Notes: a model not told the origin generated them from the sequence alone. DNA of 62,197 bases from CAYLYP01 sp964387795 (GCA_964387795.1 CAYLYP010000011.1:1-62197); one strand, 5' to 3'; counted from the stretch's first letter, positions 34,565 to 44,466 are shown. A program made the numbers and translations.

Positions 34565-34590
34565 TTGACAAAAGGAGTGCTTATCTTTGC
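34565..34590 (+). promoter_or_regulatory. Promoter of the AAA ATPase gene
   Basis: TTGACA at 34565-34570 and TATCTTTGC at 34582-34590. The spacing is shorter than the usual 19. The predicted start is only a few bases from the ATG at 34603, so the transcript would be nearly leaderless. Confidence 0.6.
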
Positions 34591-34602
34591 AAAAAAAAAT
34601 AG

Positions 34603-35727
34603 ATGAATACGCTTACTCCCCAGATAATAGAAGAAAAGCTAAAAAATATTGCCACAAATCATCCTGCAGAAATATTAGACAGTGATTCAGACATCAATCC
34701 TGCCATGATGTTTATGCTTGTATATGATCAGATGTATTATACACGGGCATTCCCGTTCAGGATAAAAGTAAAAAAGTTTATAAAAGCGCTTGAAGAAAAA
34801 GAAGGGCTCACTCCTTCCCATTATGCCTCGATGGAGCTTTTTAATATGAGGAAATATGAGGCAGGGCAACCACCGCGCCCCTCAAGATATATAATCCTGC
34901 TCCCTGATAACATCCTTGTAATGATCCATCACAAAGCGCTTACATTGTATTATGGAAGGCAAACCAGCAAAGAACGGATAACCGAATTGGCAGATCTTGC
35001 AGGTCAGCATAGGCGCAAAGACAAAAAGCACAATAAAAATCATTTCTTTATGGTTTCAAAAGGTGATTTTATGTCTGGCTTTGAATTAAAATCCTTCGAG
35101 ATTCAAAAGACCAATATCAACCTGGAAGAACATTATAATGATGATTTCTTACCAGTTCACCAAACGATAGCTGATTTCATCAACAAAAAGAACACCAATG
35201 GCCTGGTATTGCTGCACGGGAAATTTGGGACAGGAAAAACCACATATATCCGACATTTGATTTCAGAAAGCAAAAGAAGAATAATATATCTGCCATTGCA
35301 CCTGATGAGTTTTTTAAGCGACCCGGATTTCCTTCCTTTCATTTCTGACTATAAAGACAGTGTGTTGGTCCTGGAGGATTGTGAAGACATTTTAAAGCCA
35401 AGGTCTTATACAGAACAAACAAACCATTCCTTAGTCAATCTGTTAAACCTTGGTGATGGATTACTAAGTGATGCATTATCCATTAAGGTAATCTGTACCT
35501 TCAACGCCCAACTGAAAGATATCGACCAGGCAATATTAAGGAAAGGCCGTCTTGTAGCACGATATGAGTTTGACACTTTGTCGGAACATAAAACAAAGTC
35601 ATTGCTTGAAAAGCAGGGATTTGAAATAACCCAGCCACAAAGCCTTTCATTGGCAGAGATTTATAATTATAGTTCGCCTGATTATAATCTGTCACAATCA
35701 GGTCGAAGATTAGGCTTTGGACACTAG
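34603..35727 (+). CDS. AAA-family ATPase of unknown target
   Basis: A 374-residue protein with one AAA module. The N-terminal 180 residues show no family I recognise; they include RIKVKKFIKALEEKEGLTPS and a beta-rich stretch. The ATPase part has Walker A LLHGKFGTGKTTYIRHLI near 205, Walker B VLVLEDCEDIL near 260, and a sensor region IKVICTFNAQLKDID followed by RKGRLVARYEF, the arginine-finger area of the BCS1/classical AAA group. It probably remodels a protein substrate. The RNA methyltransferase begins 14 bases after its stop, so they are likely co-transcribed. Confidence 0.85.
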   Translation: MNTLTPQIIEEKLKNIATNHPAEILDSDSDINPAMMFMLVYDQMYYTRAFPFRIKVKKFIKALEEKEGLTPSHYASMELFNMRKYEAGQPPRPSRYIILLPDNILVMIHHKALTLYYGRQTSKERITELADLAGQHRRKDKKHNKNHFFMVSKGDFMSGFELKSFEIQKTNINLEEHYNDDFLPVHQTIADFINKKNTNGLVLLHGKFGTGKTTYIRHLISESKRRIIYLPLHLMSFLSDPDFLPFISDYKDSVLVLEDCEDILKPRSYTEQTNHSLVNLLNLGDGLLSDALSIKVICTFNAQLKDIDQAILRKGRLVARYEFDTLSEHKTKSLLEKQGFEITQPQSLSLAEIYNYSSPDYNLSQSGRRLGFGH

Positions 35728-35740
35728 AGGAGGCTCCAAG

Positions 35741-36532
35741 ATGGAAATTACAAGTTTTCAAAACCCCAGGATAAAACAAATAACAAGGCTTCAGGGCAAT
35801 GCAAAAGAACGTCGTGAAACTGGCTTGTTTATTATTGAAGGCAGGCGTGAAATAAGTCTGGCACAACAAAGCGGACTTGAAGCATCGGGTCTTTTTCTTT
35901 GTCCAGGTATTTATAAAGAAGACCCGGATTATAAAATATCATTCCGGCATGTTGACCTCTTTGAAGTTCCCGAACTAATATATGATAAAATAGCATACCG
36001 TTCCGGTGTTGAGGGAATAATAGGGATTTTTAAAAAACCTGATCAATCGCCTACAAGGTTTATTATGGCCGAAAATCCCTTATTCCTGGTATTAGAAAAG
36101 GTTGAAAAACCTGGTAATCTGGGAGCAATATTTCGCACTGCAGATGCAGCAAATGTTTCCGGCATCATTATATGTGATCCTGTATGCGACCTTTACAATC
36201 CCAATACAATAAGGGCATCATTGGGCTGTGTGTTTACAGTCCCATCTTTGGTGAGTTCAACGCATCAAGTCATCAGCCTGCTACAAAACCACAATATTCA
36301 AATACTGGCATCAACACCATCGGCCACGAATCATTATTTTGATTTTGATTATACAAAACCGAGCGCAATCATCATGGGCGCAGAAGACACAGGACTAAGC
36401 GAGCCCTGGTTAAAGAGCGGATCAAAACTCATTAAAATACCCATGAATGGCCGTATTGACTCTTTGAATGTGAGTGTTGCAACGGCTATACTGACCTTTG
36501 AAGCTGTAAAACAGCGTTTAGGACAACAATAA
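35741..36532 (+). CDS. TrmH/SpoU-family RNA 2'-O-methyltransferase
   Basis: A SPOUT methyltransferase that modifies a ribose in rRNA or tRNA. The start at 35741 (MEITSFQNPRIKQITRL, 263 residues) is the normal family opening; an in-frame ATG at 35717 overlaps the ATPase gene and is unlikely. The N-terminal substrate-binding domain is about 1-100. The knotted domain has KPGNLGAIFRTADAANV (motif 1), IMGAEDTGLSEPWL (motif 2) and IPMNGRIDSLNVSVATAI (motif 3), which bind S-adenosylmethionine. The target nucleotide cannot be assigned. Confidence 0.93.
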   Translation: MEITSFQNPRIKQITRLQGNAKERRETGLFIIEGRREISLAQQSGLEASGLFLCPGIYKEDPDYKISFRHVDLFEVPELIYDKIAYRSGVEGIIGIFKKPDQSPTRFIMAENPLFLVLEKVEKPGNLGAIFRTADAANVSGIIICDPVCDLYNPNTIRASLGCVFTVPSLVSSTHQVISLLQNHNIQILASTPSATNHYFDFDYTKPSAIIMGAEDTGLSEPWLKSGSKLIKIPMNGRIDSLNVSVATAILTFEAVKQRLGQQ

Positions 36533-36777
36533 GCTTATTCTAAATTAAAAAAAATTCTTTCAGACAATTGTTTTTATTGTATTATTATTTTTTTTCATAT
36601 TGTTGAAAATATTTCTCATACAGTCTTTTTATCGTTTCAACTTATTATTACCTTAGCACTGTCAAATCCCATTTTTCTATTAACAAAAAAACATAATACT
36701 AATGATATGGGCATTTCTTTGCCATATTCAAAAGTTATAAAACTTGTTACCTTACCCAAAGCTCACATCGAACACAT

Positions 36778-39261
36778 ATGGATACATCATTCACAATAAA
36801 TAATACCGATAAGGTTGACAACCCAAATAGAAAGCAAGTCATTTCACAGCGTTTAATAAGCTTTTCAAACGAATTTACAAAGACTATCATTATTTTAATG
36901 GTTTTTCTGTTTCTTCCTTTAATATCAGGCTCACAGGAAAGCATACCCGATTTATTAAGAAAGTACAACTCCCATGAACACGACACCATACGGATTAATG
37001 CTTTATTGGATATTGGCATGGTTTATGAAAAAAACAACAATCCTGATTCTGCAAAACTCTATTTTAAAGAAGCTGAAAAGTTCTCTTTAAAATCCCTGAC
37101 CAACACCAAACAAAAGAGGGAAGAAATCGAAGAGCTCCAACTTCTTTCATGTCGTTCCCAGAGATATCTTGCACTTTTATACCGAAATACAGGCAATCAA
37201 AATGAGTCTATTGAGACATTTAAAAAAGTAATTCAAAGATATGAGACCTTGCTAAAAAGCATTCGAAAAAGCAGGTTAGATTATACAAAAAGCGAATTAT
37301 CAAAAACATACAATAATCTGGGCACTGCTTATTTGTCCGTTGGCAATTATCTGGCTTCAATAGAAAGCCATAACAAATCCCATGAATTAAAACTTGAGAT
37401 TGGAGACATAAAAGGTGCAGGTATAAGCTTGGTTAACATTGGGAATGTGCATTTCTATCAAGGTAATCTTGATGAAGCCAATAAAAGTTATTTTGAGGCC
37501 TTGGATGTTTTAAATAAAACCAATGAATATAAGGAGATTTCGACAACCCAAACAAGCATAGGGAACGTATATTTTCAGCAAGGCAACTATGAGGAGGCAT
37601 TAAAGTATTATCTTGAATCATTGAAAATAGAAGAAGAGCACAATAATAAAAGTGGCCTTTCAAGAAGCTATATCAGTGTAGGGAATGTTCATTATCAATT
37701 GGGCAATATGAACCAAAGTCTGTATTATTATAAGCAGGCCTATGTCATAAAAAAGGAAATTGGAGACAATAAGGGGGAAGCTGGGTGCCTAAATAACATT
37801 GGAAATATTTATCGTTTTCAAAAAGACTTTCATAAAGCAGCAGAAACGTATCTGGAAGCCCAAAAGATATATGAAAAATTAAATGATTCACGCGGGCTTA
37901 CAGAAACCTATACAAACCTTGGGCTTGCTTTTTTTGAACAAGGCCTTAATTCAGAAGCTGAAGAATACTTTAATAAGGCACTAATTCTGGCTGAAAACAA
38001 CCAGAATCAAAGTATGGTTACCAACATCCTTGCTAACCTTGCCGGTTTGTACAATAAACAAAAAAAGTATGATCTGGCAATCAATACTGCTATCAGAAGC
38101 ATTGAGATTGCAAAAGAGCTTGGCATCATTAAGGAGATACGCAATGCTTACAACCATCTTTCATTTTCTTATGAAAAAAAGGGGGACTTTAAACAAGCGC
38201 TTGAAAAGCATAAGTCATTTAAAGAATTCAATGATTCTTTAATGAACAGTGAAAAACATGAGCAAATAACCAGGATGGAGGCAATCTATCAATCAGAAAA
38301 GAAACAAAACCAGATAGAATTATTTATCAAAGAAAAAGAGCTTCAGGACATCACAATAACAAGGCAAAAAGTCATACTGTCCATTATCGCTGCAAGTTTG
38401 ATAATTGTATCTATACTGTCATTTGTGCTCTTTAGGTTTTACCAGCATAAAAAGAAAATTGCCAATGAGTTACTTGAGAAAAACCGATTGATTACTGACC
38501 AGAAAATACAGATTACAAATGGGATTAGATATGCGAGTCGGATCCAGAATGCGATACTCCCTTCATTAGATATGGTAAAACAACTCCTGCCCGAACATTT
38601 TATCCTGTTTATGCCCAAAGATATTGTTAGTGGTGACTTTTACTGGATTACCCAAAGAAACAACAAGGTAATTGTTGCTGTAGCGGATTGCACCGGACAT
38701 GGTGTATCAGGAGCTTTTATGAGCATGTTGGGAATATCATTTCTTATTCAGATTGTTACTATTGAAAACACTATCGAATCAGATAAAATCCTTTCCAGGT
38801 TAAAGAACTATTTTAATAGTGCATTGTATCCTGAAGGCATAAAAACAGAACAAAAAGACGGGATGGAAATTGCCATTGCAATAATAGATCCTGAAGATAT
38901 GATTGCTGAATACTCAGGAGCCAACAGCCCACTCTTAATGGTCAGAAATGGAGAAATTATCGAATACGAACCAAACAAGACAGCAATTGGCACCTTCAAA
39001 AATGACAATGGAACCTTTAAGCGCCATTTCATTGACCTAAAAAAGAATGATGCATTATATTTCTTTTCAGATGGTTTCATCAGCCAGTTTGGAGGCGCTA
39101 ACGGCCAGATGTTTATGTCAAAGCCTTTCAGGCAATTGCTAATAAACATCCATGATAAACCTGCTGAAGAACAAAAACAAATCCTTTACAAAACCCATCT
39201 TGAATGGCGGGGAAATAATGAACAAATCGATGACATCCTTGTATTAGGAATAAAAATCTAA
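36778..39261 (+). CDS. TPR-containing SpoIIE-type serine phosphatase
   Basis: An 827-residue membrane protein. An N-terminal hydrophobic segment (about 36-54) is followed by about eight TPR units (about 130-480; for example SLVNIGNVHFYQGNLDEANK, SIGNVYFQQGNYEEALKYYL). A coiled region then leads to a transmembrane helix (about 536-560) and a short coiled linker with NGIRYASRIQNAILPS. The PP2C/SpoIIE domain (about 595-827) has DIVSGDFYWI, VAVADCTGHGVSGAFMSMLG and ALYFFSDGFISQFGG. Periplasmic TPRs sensing a signal and a cytoplasmic phosphatase acting on an anti-sigma antagonist is the usual model. It has no partner switch genes nearby. Confidence 0.93.
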   Translation: MDTSFTINNTDKVDNPNRKQVISQRLISFSNEFTKTIIILMVFLFLPLISGSQESIPDLLRKYNSHEHDTIRINALLDIGMVYEKNNNPDSAKLYFKEAEKFSLKSLTNTKQKREEIEELQLLSCRSQRYLALLYRNTGNQNESIETFKKVIQRYETLLKSIRKSRLDYTKSELSKTYNNLGTAYLSVGNYLASIESHNKSHELKLEIGDIKGAGISLVNIGNVHFYQGNLDEANKSYFEALDVLNKTNEYKEISTTQTSIGNVYFQQGNYEEALKYYLESLKIEEEHNNKSGLSRSYISVGNVHYQLGNMNQSLYYYKQAYVIKKEIGDNKGEAGCLNNIGNIYRFQKDFHKAAETYLEAQKIYEKLNDSRGLTETYTNLGLAFFEQGLNSEAEEYFNKALILAENNQNQSMVTNILANLAGLYNKQKKYDLAINTAIRSIEIAKELGIIKEIRNAYNHLSFSYEKKGDFKQALEKHKSFKEFNDSLMNSEKHEQITRMEAIYQSEKKQNQIELFIKEKELQDITITRQKVILSIIAASLIIVSILSFVLFRFYQHKKKIANELLEKNRLITDQKIQITNGIRYASRIQNAILPSLDMVKQLLPEHFILFMPKDIVSGDFYWITQRNNKVIVAVADCTGHGVSGAFMSMLGISFLIQIVTIENTIESDKILSRLKNYFNSALYPEGIKTEQKDGMEIAIAIIDPEDMIAEYSGANSPLLMVRNGEIIEYEPNKTAIGTFKNDNGTFKRHFIDLKKNDALYFFSDGFISQFGGANGQMFMSKPFRQLLINIHDKPAEEQKQILYKTHLEWRGNNEQIDDILVLGIKI

Positions 39262-39288
39262 TCATTATCACCAAAAAGCTTAATAGCA

Positions 39289-39325
39289 AAAAAGGGAAAA
39301 CAAAAAAAATTGTTTTCCCTTTTTA
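39289..39325. terminator. Bidirectional terminator
   Basis: The stem AAAGGGAAAACAA/TTGTTTTCCCTTT has A and T runs on the sides, between convergent genes ending at 39261 and 39380. Confidence 0.85.
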
Positions 39326-39379
39326 ATTGCATTTATCTTTTTTCAAGCACCCTGTTTATTGTTTTGTCGTCCCGCTAAA

Positions 39380-40567
39380 TCAATCTTTCCTTCTTTCAAG
39401 TTCCTTAACAATCAAGCTTAATTCCCTTCCTGACTGACCTTCAACCGAGGTGTTTTCCTGTGCCCTTCTGATAAGATAAGGAATAACCTTTTTTACCGGG
39501 CCATAAGGCACATATTTGGCTACATTATAACCTAAAGAAGCAAGATTGAAACTAATATGGTCACTCATCCCAAGCAATTGTGAGAAATACACCCCTGATG
39601 TTGCAGGGGTTAGATTCAAGTCCCTCATTTTTAAAACAGCTTTCATACAGCTAATTTCATTATGTGTTGCAATACAAACAGCAAGTAAGTCATTGTTTTC
39701 TAATGCCACAACAACGCCATTATCAAAAGCATCATCCGTATGGTTTTTGTTCTCAAACACAGGTATCTGATAGTTGGATTTCTTAGCCCTGAGGATTTCT
39801 TTTTCCCAATAAGCGCCCCTAACAAACTTTATCCCGGGAAAAAAACCAAGGCTTTTTGCCTCACGAATCAGATTTTTCAACCAATCAAGCCTGTCAATCC
39901 GATACATCTGCAAAGTATTAAAGACAATTGCTTTTTCTCTGTTATATTTTTTCATCATTTGAACAACCAGCGAATCAATAGCACCCTGAATCCAGGATTC
40001 TTCGGCATCCACCATAACAGGGATTCCAAGCATAGCAGCAGTTGAAAATATTTCTTCAAGTCGTTGTTTCAGTTTTACATAATCTGATTGATCCTTAACA
40101 GAAAGCATTTCTCCGGAACTAAGTTTTTCCAATAATGAAAAGCTTGCAATGCCCGTCATTTTGAAAACAGCAAAAGGCGAATAATTGTTTTTTGATGCTG
40201 CTTCAATTGTTTGTAAGATATGATTTTTTGTAGCCTCAAAATCCTCCTCCTTCTCACTGCCTTCAGCTGAATAATCAAGTATTGACTTAACATTATTATT
40301 GAACAAAATTTTTGCGGTTGACTGGCATTCTTCAATGTTTTCACCTCCACAAAAATGTTTAAATATTGTAGGTTTCAAAATCCAGTTTACAGGAAAGTGC
40401 ATCATATTTGCAAGCCTTAAAGCCCTTTCACCAGCTTTAACTAAAAACGGGCTCCCAACCAGACTGAACATAATATGCATCCTCCTTAATTCTTTAAGGC
40501 TCCGGTGTCGAAAAGCAAGTTTTGTATTGTTAAAATCAGGAAGGCTAATGGTTTCTAGATTTGTCAT
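39380..40567 (-). CDS. Proline dehydrogenase (monofunctional)
   Basis: A 395-residue FAD-dependent PutA-type TIM barrel that oxidises proline to pyrroline-5-carboxylate. Signature segments are VMVDAEESWIQGAIDSLVVQ, GIKFVRGAYWEKEILRA and HISFNLASLGYNVAKYVPYG, followed by KKVIPYLIRRAQENTSV, whose arginines bind the carboxylate. It is the standalone form found in Bacteroidota, not the trifunctional PutA. It is the last gene of a same-strand run Usp-LOG-Usp-PRODH with gaps of 52-96 bases. Confidence 0.94.
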   Translation of the reverse strand: MTNLETISLPDFNNTKLAFRHRSLKELRRMHIMFSLVGSPFLVKAGERALRLANMMHFPVNWILKPTIFKHFCGGENIEECQSTAKILFNNNVKSILDYSAEGSEKEEDFEATKNHILQTIEAASKNNYSPFAVFKMTGIASFSLLEKLSSGEMLSVKDQSDYVKLKQRLEEIFSTAAMLGIPVMVDAEESWIQGAIDSLVVQMMKKYNREKAIVFNTLQMYRIDRLDWLKNLIREAKSLGFFPGIKFVRGAYWEKEILRAKKSNYQIPVFENKNHTDDAFDNGVVVALENNDLLAVCIATHNEISCMKAVLKMRDLNLTPATSGVYFSQLLGMSDHISFNLASLGYNVAKYVPYGPVKKVIPYLIRRAQENTSVEGQSGRELSLIVKELERRKD

Positions 40568-40655
40568 AATAAATATTTTATTTTTATAACAAATAAAACC
40601 AAGCGATGTTTAAAAAAAACAGGAAAGTTTTCCAGGTAAAGCAGAAAAGAATAAA

Positions 40656-41573
40656 TTAAATCCTTTCAGAAAGGTTTAATGGGTCAACAACCGATCTAAA
40701 AAAACCATGTTTAATAATAGCAGAAGGTAGCACACTGAGAACAGGGATTGTTGAGGCATGAATAATTTCCTGGGCAGTCCTGCCTAAGAAATACTCATTA
40801 GCTTTATGTTCCTGCTGGGTCATTACAATAATCAAATCACAGCCCAGGAGCATGCTATGATCCAGAATAACTCTTGCAGCAGAAGATGAGTCATTTTTCA
40901 CAAGATTGGTAGTACAAGTCAATCCATTTTTCTCAAGAGCCTTTTTAACCTGGTTCATCTGCACCTGTTTTAACAGCTTACCAACCGCATTTTCGTTTTC
41001 AAGAACAGATAAAATGTGCATTGTTGACTGGAAAAAACTCCCAAACTCGATTGCTTTTTGAACCTGTTTCTTTGTTTGTTTTGTGAAATCAAGGGGGAGA
41101 AGGATATTCTTGAAACCGGAATAAGGCCTAAAGCCTTTTGTAATAAAAACAGGACAAGGAGCCTGGCTGATTACATTATAAGCATTACTGCCCAGAAAAC
41201 CCTTCCGGCGGATATTAGCCTGGCTGGCATGGCCCATAACAATCATTAAAGAATCAAGTTCACGGGCAGTATAAAGTATTTTTTCGTAAACTTTGCCTTT
41301 TTCAACAATAAATGATACTTCAACATCAAAGCGGGAAGCAATATCACGTGAAAGTTTTTCAACTTCATCAAATCGTTGCCTTACCCTATCCATATACCTG
41401 TTAAGGTTTTCCTCAGATGAAAACAGACGGCTAAAGAGACCAACCTGTTCCATAACACAGAGCAGGGTGATTGGAGCATCGAACAATCTGGCTATCATAC
41501 ATGCCTGTTCAACACCATACTCCGAAGGCTCCTCAAAATCAACTGCAACTAAAATCCCAGGTCCCTTTTCCAT
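40656..41573 (-). CDS. Tandem universal stress protein
   Basis: About 305 residues in two UspA domains. The start MEKGPGILVAVDF at 41573 fits the family; an ATG at 41600 would add nine residues. Domain 1 (about 5-145) has LIVMGHASQANIRRKG, close to the ATP-binding GxxG(9)GS pattern, then SNAYNVISQAPCPVFI. Domain 2 (about 150-290) has NILLPLDFTKQTKKQVQKAI and LIIVMTQQEHKANEYFLG. It is probably an ATP-binding stress regulator. It is paired with another tandem Usp at 42319-43200 around a LOG gene. Confidence 0.9.
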   Translation of the reverse strand: MEKGPGILVAVDFEEPSEYGVEQACMIARLFDAPITLLCVMEQVGLFSRLFSSEENLNRYMDRVRQRFDEVEKLSRDIASRFDVEVSFIVEKGKVYEKILYTARELDSLMIVMGHASQANIRRKGFLGSNAYNVISQAPCPVFITKGFRPYSGFKNILLPLDFTKQTKKQVQKAIEFGSFFQSTMHILSVLENENAVGKLLKQVQMNQVKKALEKNGLTCTTNLVKNDSSSAARVILDHSMLLGCDLIIVMTQQEHKANEYFLGRTAQEIIHASTIPVLSVLPSAIIKHGFFRSVVDPLNLSERI

Positions 41574-41652
41574 ATCGTTAAGCTTTATTTTAAGGAACAA
41601 TTACATGGCTTTCATGCGTTAAAAGTAAGGAAAAAAAAATGCAAAAAAAAGA

Positions 41653-42222
41653 TTAGTTCCACTTATTTTCCAATCCGTTCCAGGTATAATTATCCAGATA
41701 GTCCATAGCATCTTCCGGAGAATGAGCAAAATGATACAAAGCCCTGAAAGCAGGTCTTGCAAATTCATTAAGGTAAAGGTGCTCAAAGAAATCGTTTAAT
41801 GGGTCATAAAAACCCTCTGTATTTAAAAAAACAATAGGTTTTTGATGGTATTGTAGTTGCTTATGGGTTATGATTTCCGAAACTTCTTCAAGAGTCCCGA
41901 ATCCACCGGGCAAAGCAATAAAAGCATCTGCTTTTTTTTCCATTGTAGCTTTTCGTTGTCTCATGTCTTCAGTAATGATAATTTCATCAGCCTGAAGATT
42001 GCATATTCCCCTATCATAAATAAGCTGGGGAATAACACCAATGACCTGTCCGCCAAATATTTTTGTAGTCCTTGCCACCTCTCCCATTAAGCCAATATTT
42101 GTGCCACCGTACACCAAAGTCTTACCCTGTTGCCCAATAATCTGGCCTAAATCCCTGGCAGCAGCCTTATATCCTTCTTTCAAACGCTCGCTTGAAGCAC
42201 AATACACACAAATATTATTCAT
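41653..42222 (-). CDS. LOG-family nucleotide 5'-monophosphate phosphoribohydrolase
   Basis: A 189-residue Rossmann-fold protein of the TIGR00730/LOG family. The diagnostic catalytic motifs are RKATMEKKADAF and PGGFGTLEE (about 105-113). It opens NNICVYCASSERLKEGY, and GGTNIGLMGEVA holds the phosphate. These enzymes cleave the N-glycosidic bond of nucleoside monophosphates, releasing cytokinin-like bases in some bacteria; the older name lysine decarboxylase is misleading. It is sandwiched between two Usp genes on the same strand. Confidence 0.93.
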   Translation of the reverse strand: MNNICVYCASSERLKEGYKAAARDLGQIIGQQGKTLVYGGTNIGLMGEVARTTKIFGGQVIGVIPQLIYDRGICNLQADEIIITEDMRQRKATMEKKADAFIALPGGFGTLEEVSEIITHKQLQYHQKPIVFLNTEGFYDPLNDFFEHLYLNEFARPAFRALYHFAHSPEDAMDYLDNYTWNGLENKWN

Positions 42223-42318
42223 AAATTATTCTGAGATTTGCCAGCTCATAAATTACTATATTAACAATACAATTTTTTAAAAAAATAAGGATGTCTTTTT
42301 TTTAAATTATCATTTTCA

Positions 42319-43200
42319 TCATCTTCTTAAGATGTCAAACACATCAAAATAAAGATTTCCTTTAAACTCATAGCCCGGGGTAATTGTAATGACAGGCATT
42401 TCAGCTTTATCAATAATCTCGCTTGCATTTGAGCCCATAAAAAAATCTCTAAAATCGCGTTCTTCCTGTGTCATTATCATCATCAGATCCATGCTATTGT
42501 TGTCGGCATAGTCAATAATATTTTTATATACAGGGTTATCATTTTTTGGGATTATAATGGCAGAGCATTCCAAACCTTCTTTTTCAATGGCAGCCTTTAC
42601 CTGTTTCATCTCAGCCTGAATCAACAACTTTTGGATCCTCCTGTTTGATTCAAGAACCGAAACCAATCGAATATGAGAATTAAAATACTTACCAATTTCA
42701 ATGGCCATGGATACTTTTTTTGCGATACGTTTTGTAAAATCCAAAGGGATCATGATGTTTTTATATCCTGCACCAAAGCTTTTTTTCTTTACCACCATAA
42801 TTGGAACCTTTGTCCCGGTAATGACTTTAAAGGCATAGCTCCCAACAATATGTTGAATGCCCATTTTACCATGTGTGCCCATCACAATCATATTGGCCCC
42901 AATTGAATCGGCTGTGTCCCCAATAGCCGTAAAGATACTACCCGCTACCGTCAAATGTTCAGCGTTAACCGAATAGGTTTCCTTTATTCTTCGTTCTATT
43001 GCAATGAGTTTATCTGTCACAGCCTGCTCAACTGAATCTGAAAGGCTGTGGGTTTTTTCAGTATCGCGGTTTATAACATGAAGCAATACAACTTTTCCGC
43101 CTGACAGTAAAACCATATTAACAGCATGGTCAACGGCAAAATCAGCAACCTCGGTAAAATCTACCGGGACCAGGATAATAGCATTCTTTTGAAGAGCCAT
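42319..43200 (-). CDS. Tandem universal stress protein
   Basis: A 293-residue protein with two UspA folds. Domain 1 opens AIILVPVDFTEVADFAVDHA and has MIVMGTHGKMGIQHIVGSYA, the clear ATP-binding motif. Domain 2 opens NIMIPLDFTKRIAKKVSMAI and has DLMMIMTQEERDFRDFFMGS, which lacks some glycine spacing. It is homologous throughout to the Usp at 40656-41573 (for example QVKAAIEKEGLECSAI against QVKKALEKNGLTCTTN), so a local duplication is likely. It is the first gene of the run. Confidence 0.92.
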   Translation of the reverse strand: MALQKNAIILVPVDFTEVADFAVDHAVNMVLLSGGKVVLLHVINRDTEKTHSLSDSVEQAVTDKLIAIERRIKETYSVNAEHLTVAGSIFTAIGDTADSIGANMIVMGTHGKMGIQHIVGSYAFKVITGTKVPIMVVKKKSFGAGYKNIMIPLDFTKRIAKKVSMAIEIGKYFNSHIRLVSVLESNRRIQKLLIQAEMKQVKAAIEKEGLECSAIIIPKNDNPVYKNIIDYADNNSMDLMMIMTQEERDFRDFFMGSNASEIIDKAEMPVITITPGYEFKGNLYFDVFDILRR

Positions 43201-43518
43201 AAATTTTATTTTGTAATGATAGAAATGGATACAAAATTTGTACGCATAAATTTATAAATAATCCAACATCTTTGGTTTAGGTATTCCACTATTTTTTATT
43301 TTTTTTAAATAATCATCGTCAGCAAAGGCATAATGAGCTTATTCAATCAATTAGCTATTTCGATGAAAAAGGTTTTATTTGAAAGCAGGACAAATGAATG
43401 TATAATTAATTTTTTTTGAGTATTTCTTAATCAGTCATTTTATGAATAAAGCATTTTAATTCAAATTCTTTGGTGTCCGGTTTATAAAAAAAGACAATCA
43501 TAAAGGTGAAATCAGCCA
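43201..43518. other. Intergenic region between Usp and radical SAM genes
   Basis: About 318 AT-rich bases. No gene, repeat or strong hairpin was noticed. It should hold the promoter of the Usp run and the 3' end of the radical SAM transcript. Confidence 0.4.
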
Positions 43519-44466
43519 TCAAATATTATAAAGCCTGCCCTGCCATGTATCCCGTTCAATAAATCTTTTCTCTATCTTTTGCAAAACCTGATCAGCCCTG
43601 CCGGCATTCCATCTGGGACCAACATTATATTCCGGGGGAACTTCCCCGCTAAATCGTTCAATAGCGATATCCGGGTTCAGGTGCTCGGCAATATCTATTA
43701 CCAGATCAACATATTCATGAAAATCAAAAAACTGAAAATAATCAGGCTTTTCATGATAGATGTTCTCAAAACGTGTTCCCTTAACAATCTGAAGCTGATG
43801 AAATTTTATACTTTGAATAGGAAGCGCTGATAAAACATCCGTTTGTTCAATCATCATATCCCTGCTTTCACCAGGCAGGCCCAATATCATATGAACACCT
43901 GTATGAAGGCCTCTTTTGGCAGTCATTTCAATTGCCACTTTTGAACAATTAAAGTCATGCCCCCGGTTAACAATTTGAAGCGTCTTATCATAGATACTTT
44001 CAACCCCATATTCAACAGACACAAAAGTTTTTTTTGAAAGTTCTGCCAGATAGTCCAGTTTTTCTTCATCTACACAATCTGGCCGTGTTCCGATAATAAT
44101 ACCAACAACCTCAGGATAGGACAATGCCTCTGAATACTTTTCCTGCAAATAATCTATCGAACCATAAGTATTGCTATAAGCCTGGAAATAAGCAAGGAAT
44201 TTGCTGGTGCCTTTGTATCTCTTTTTTAAAAATTCAATACCTTCTTCAAGTTGTTGTTTTACTCCTTTTTCAGGATGACAATAGGAAGGATTAAAACCCT
44301 GGTTATTACAAAATGCACATCCCCCATACCCTATTGAACCATCACGGTTTGGGCATGAAAATCCAACATTCAGGCTTACTTTTTGAACCCTCATGCCAAA
44401 CTCCTTTTCTGAAAATAACGACCAGGAATGAAACCTGCGATGGTTGCCCCATGGATAAATGTCCAT
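43519..44466 (-). CDS. Radical SAM protein, TIGR01212/YhcC family
   Basis: A 315-residue iron-sulfur enzyme. The N-terminal cluster motif is in VGFSCPNRDGSIGYGGCAFC: Cys residues spaced as in YhcC rather than the classic CxxxCxxC, an Elp3-related pattern. Other traits are KFLAYFQAYSNTYGSIDYL, VGIIIGTRPDCVDEEKLDYL, VEYGVESIYDKTLQIVNRGH and HMILGLPGESRDMM. The reaction is not established for the family; a role in RNA or cofactor modification is assumed. A -7 box (TAAATTTGC on the minus strand, 44502-44510) lies upstream. Confidence 0.92.
   Translation of the reverse strand: MDIYPWGNHRRFHSWSLFSEKEFGMRVQKVSLNVGFSCPNRDGSIGYGGCAFCNNQGFNPSYCHPEKGVKQQLEEGIEFLKKRYKGTSKFLAYFQAYSNTYGSIDYLQEKYSEALSYPEVVGIIIGTRPDCVDEEKLDYLAELSKKTFVSVEYGVESIYDKTLQIVNRGHDFNCSKVAIEMTAKRGLHTGVHMILGLPGESRDMMIEQTDVLSALPIQSIKFHQLQIVKGTRFENIYHEKPDYFQFFDFHEYVDLVIDIAEHLNPDIAIERFSGEVPPEYNVGPRWNAGRADQVLQKIEKRFIERDTWQGRLYNI

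Noticed and set aside
41653..42222. Reading the LOG protein as a lysine decarboxylase
   Set aside because: The PGGFGTLEE motif defines the phosphoribohydrolase family; there is no PLP-binding domain.
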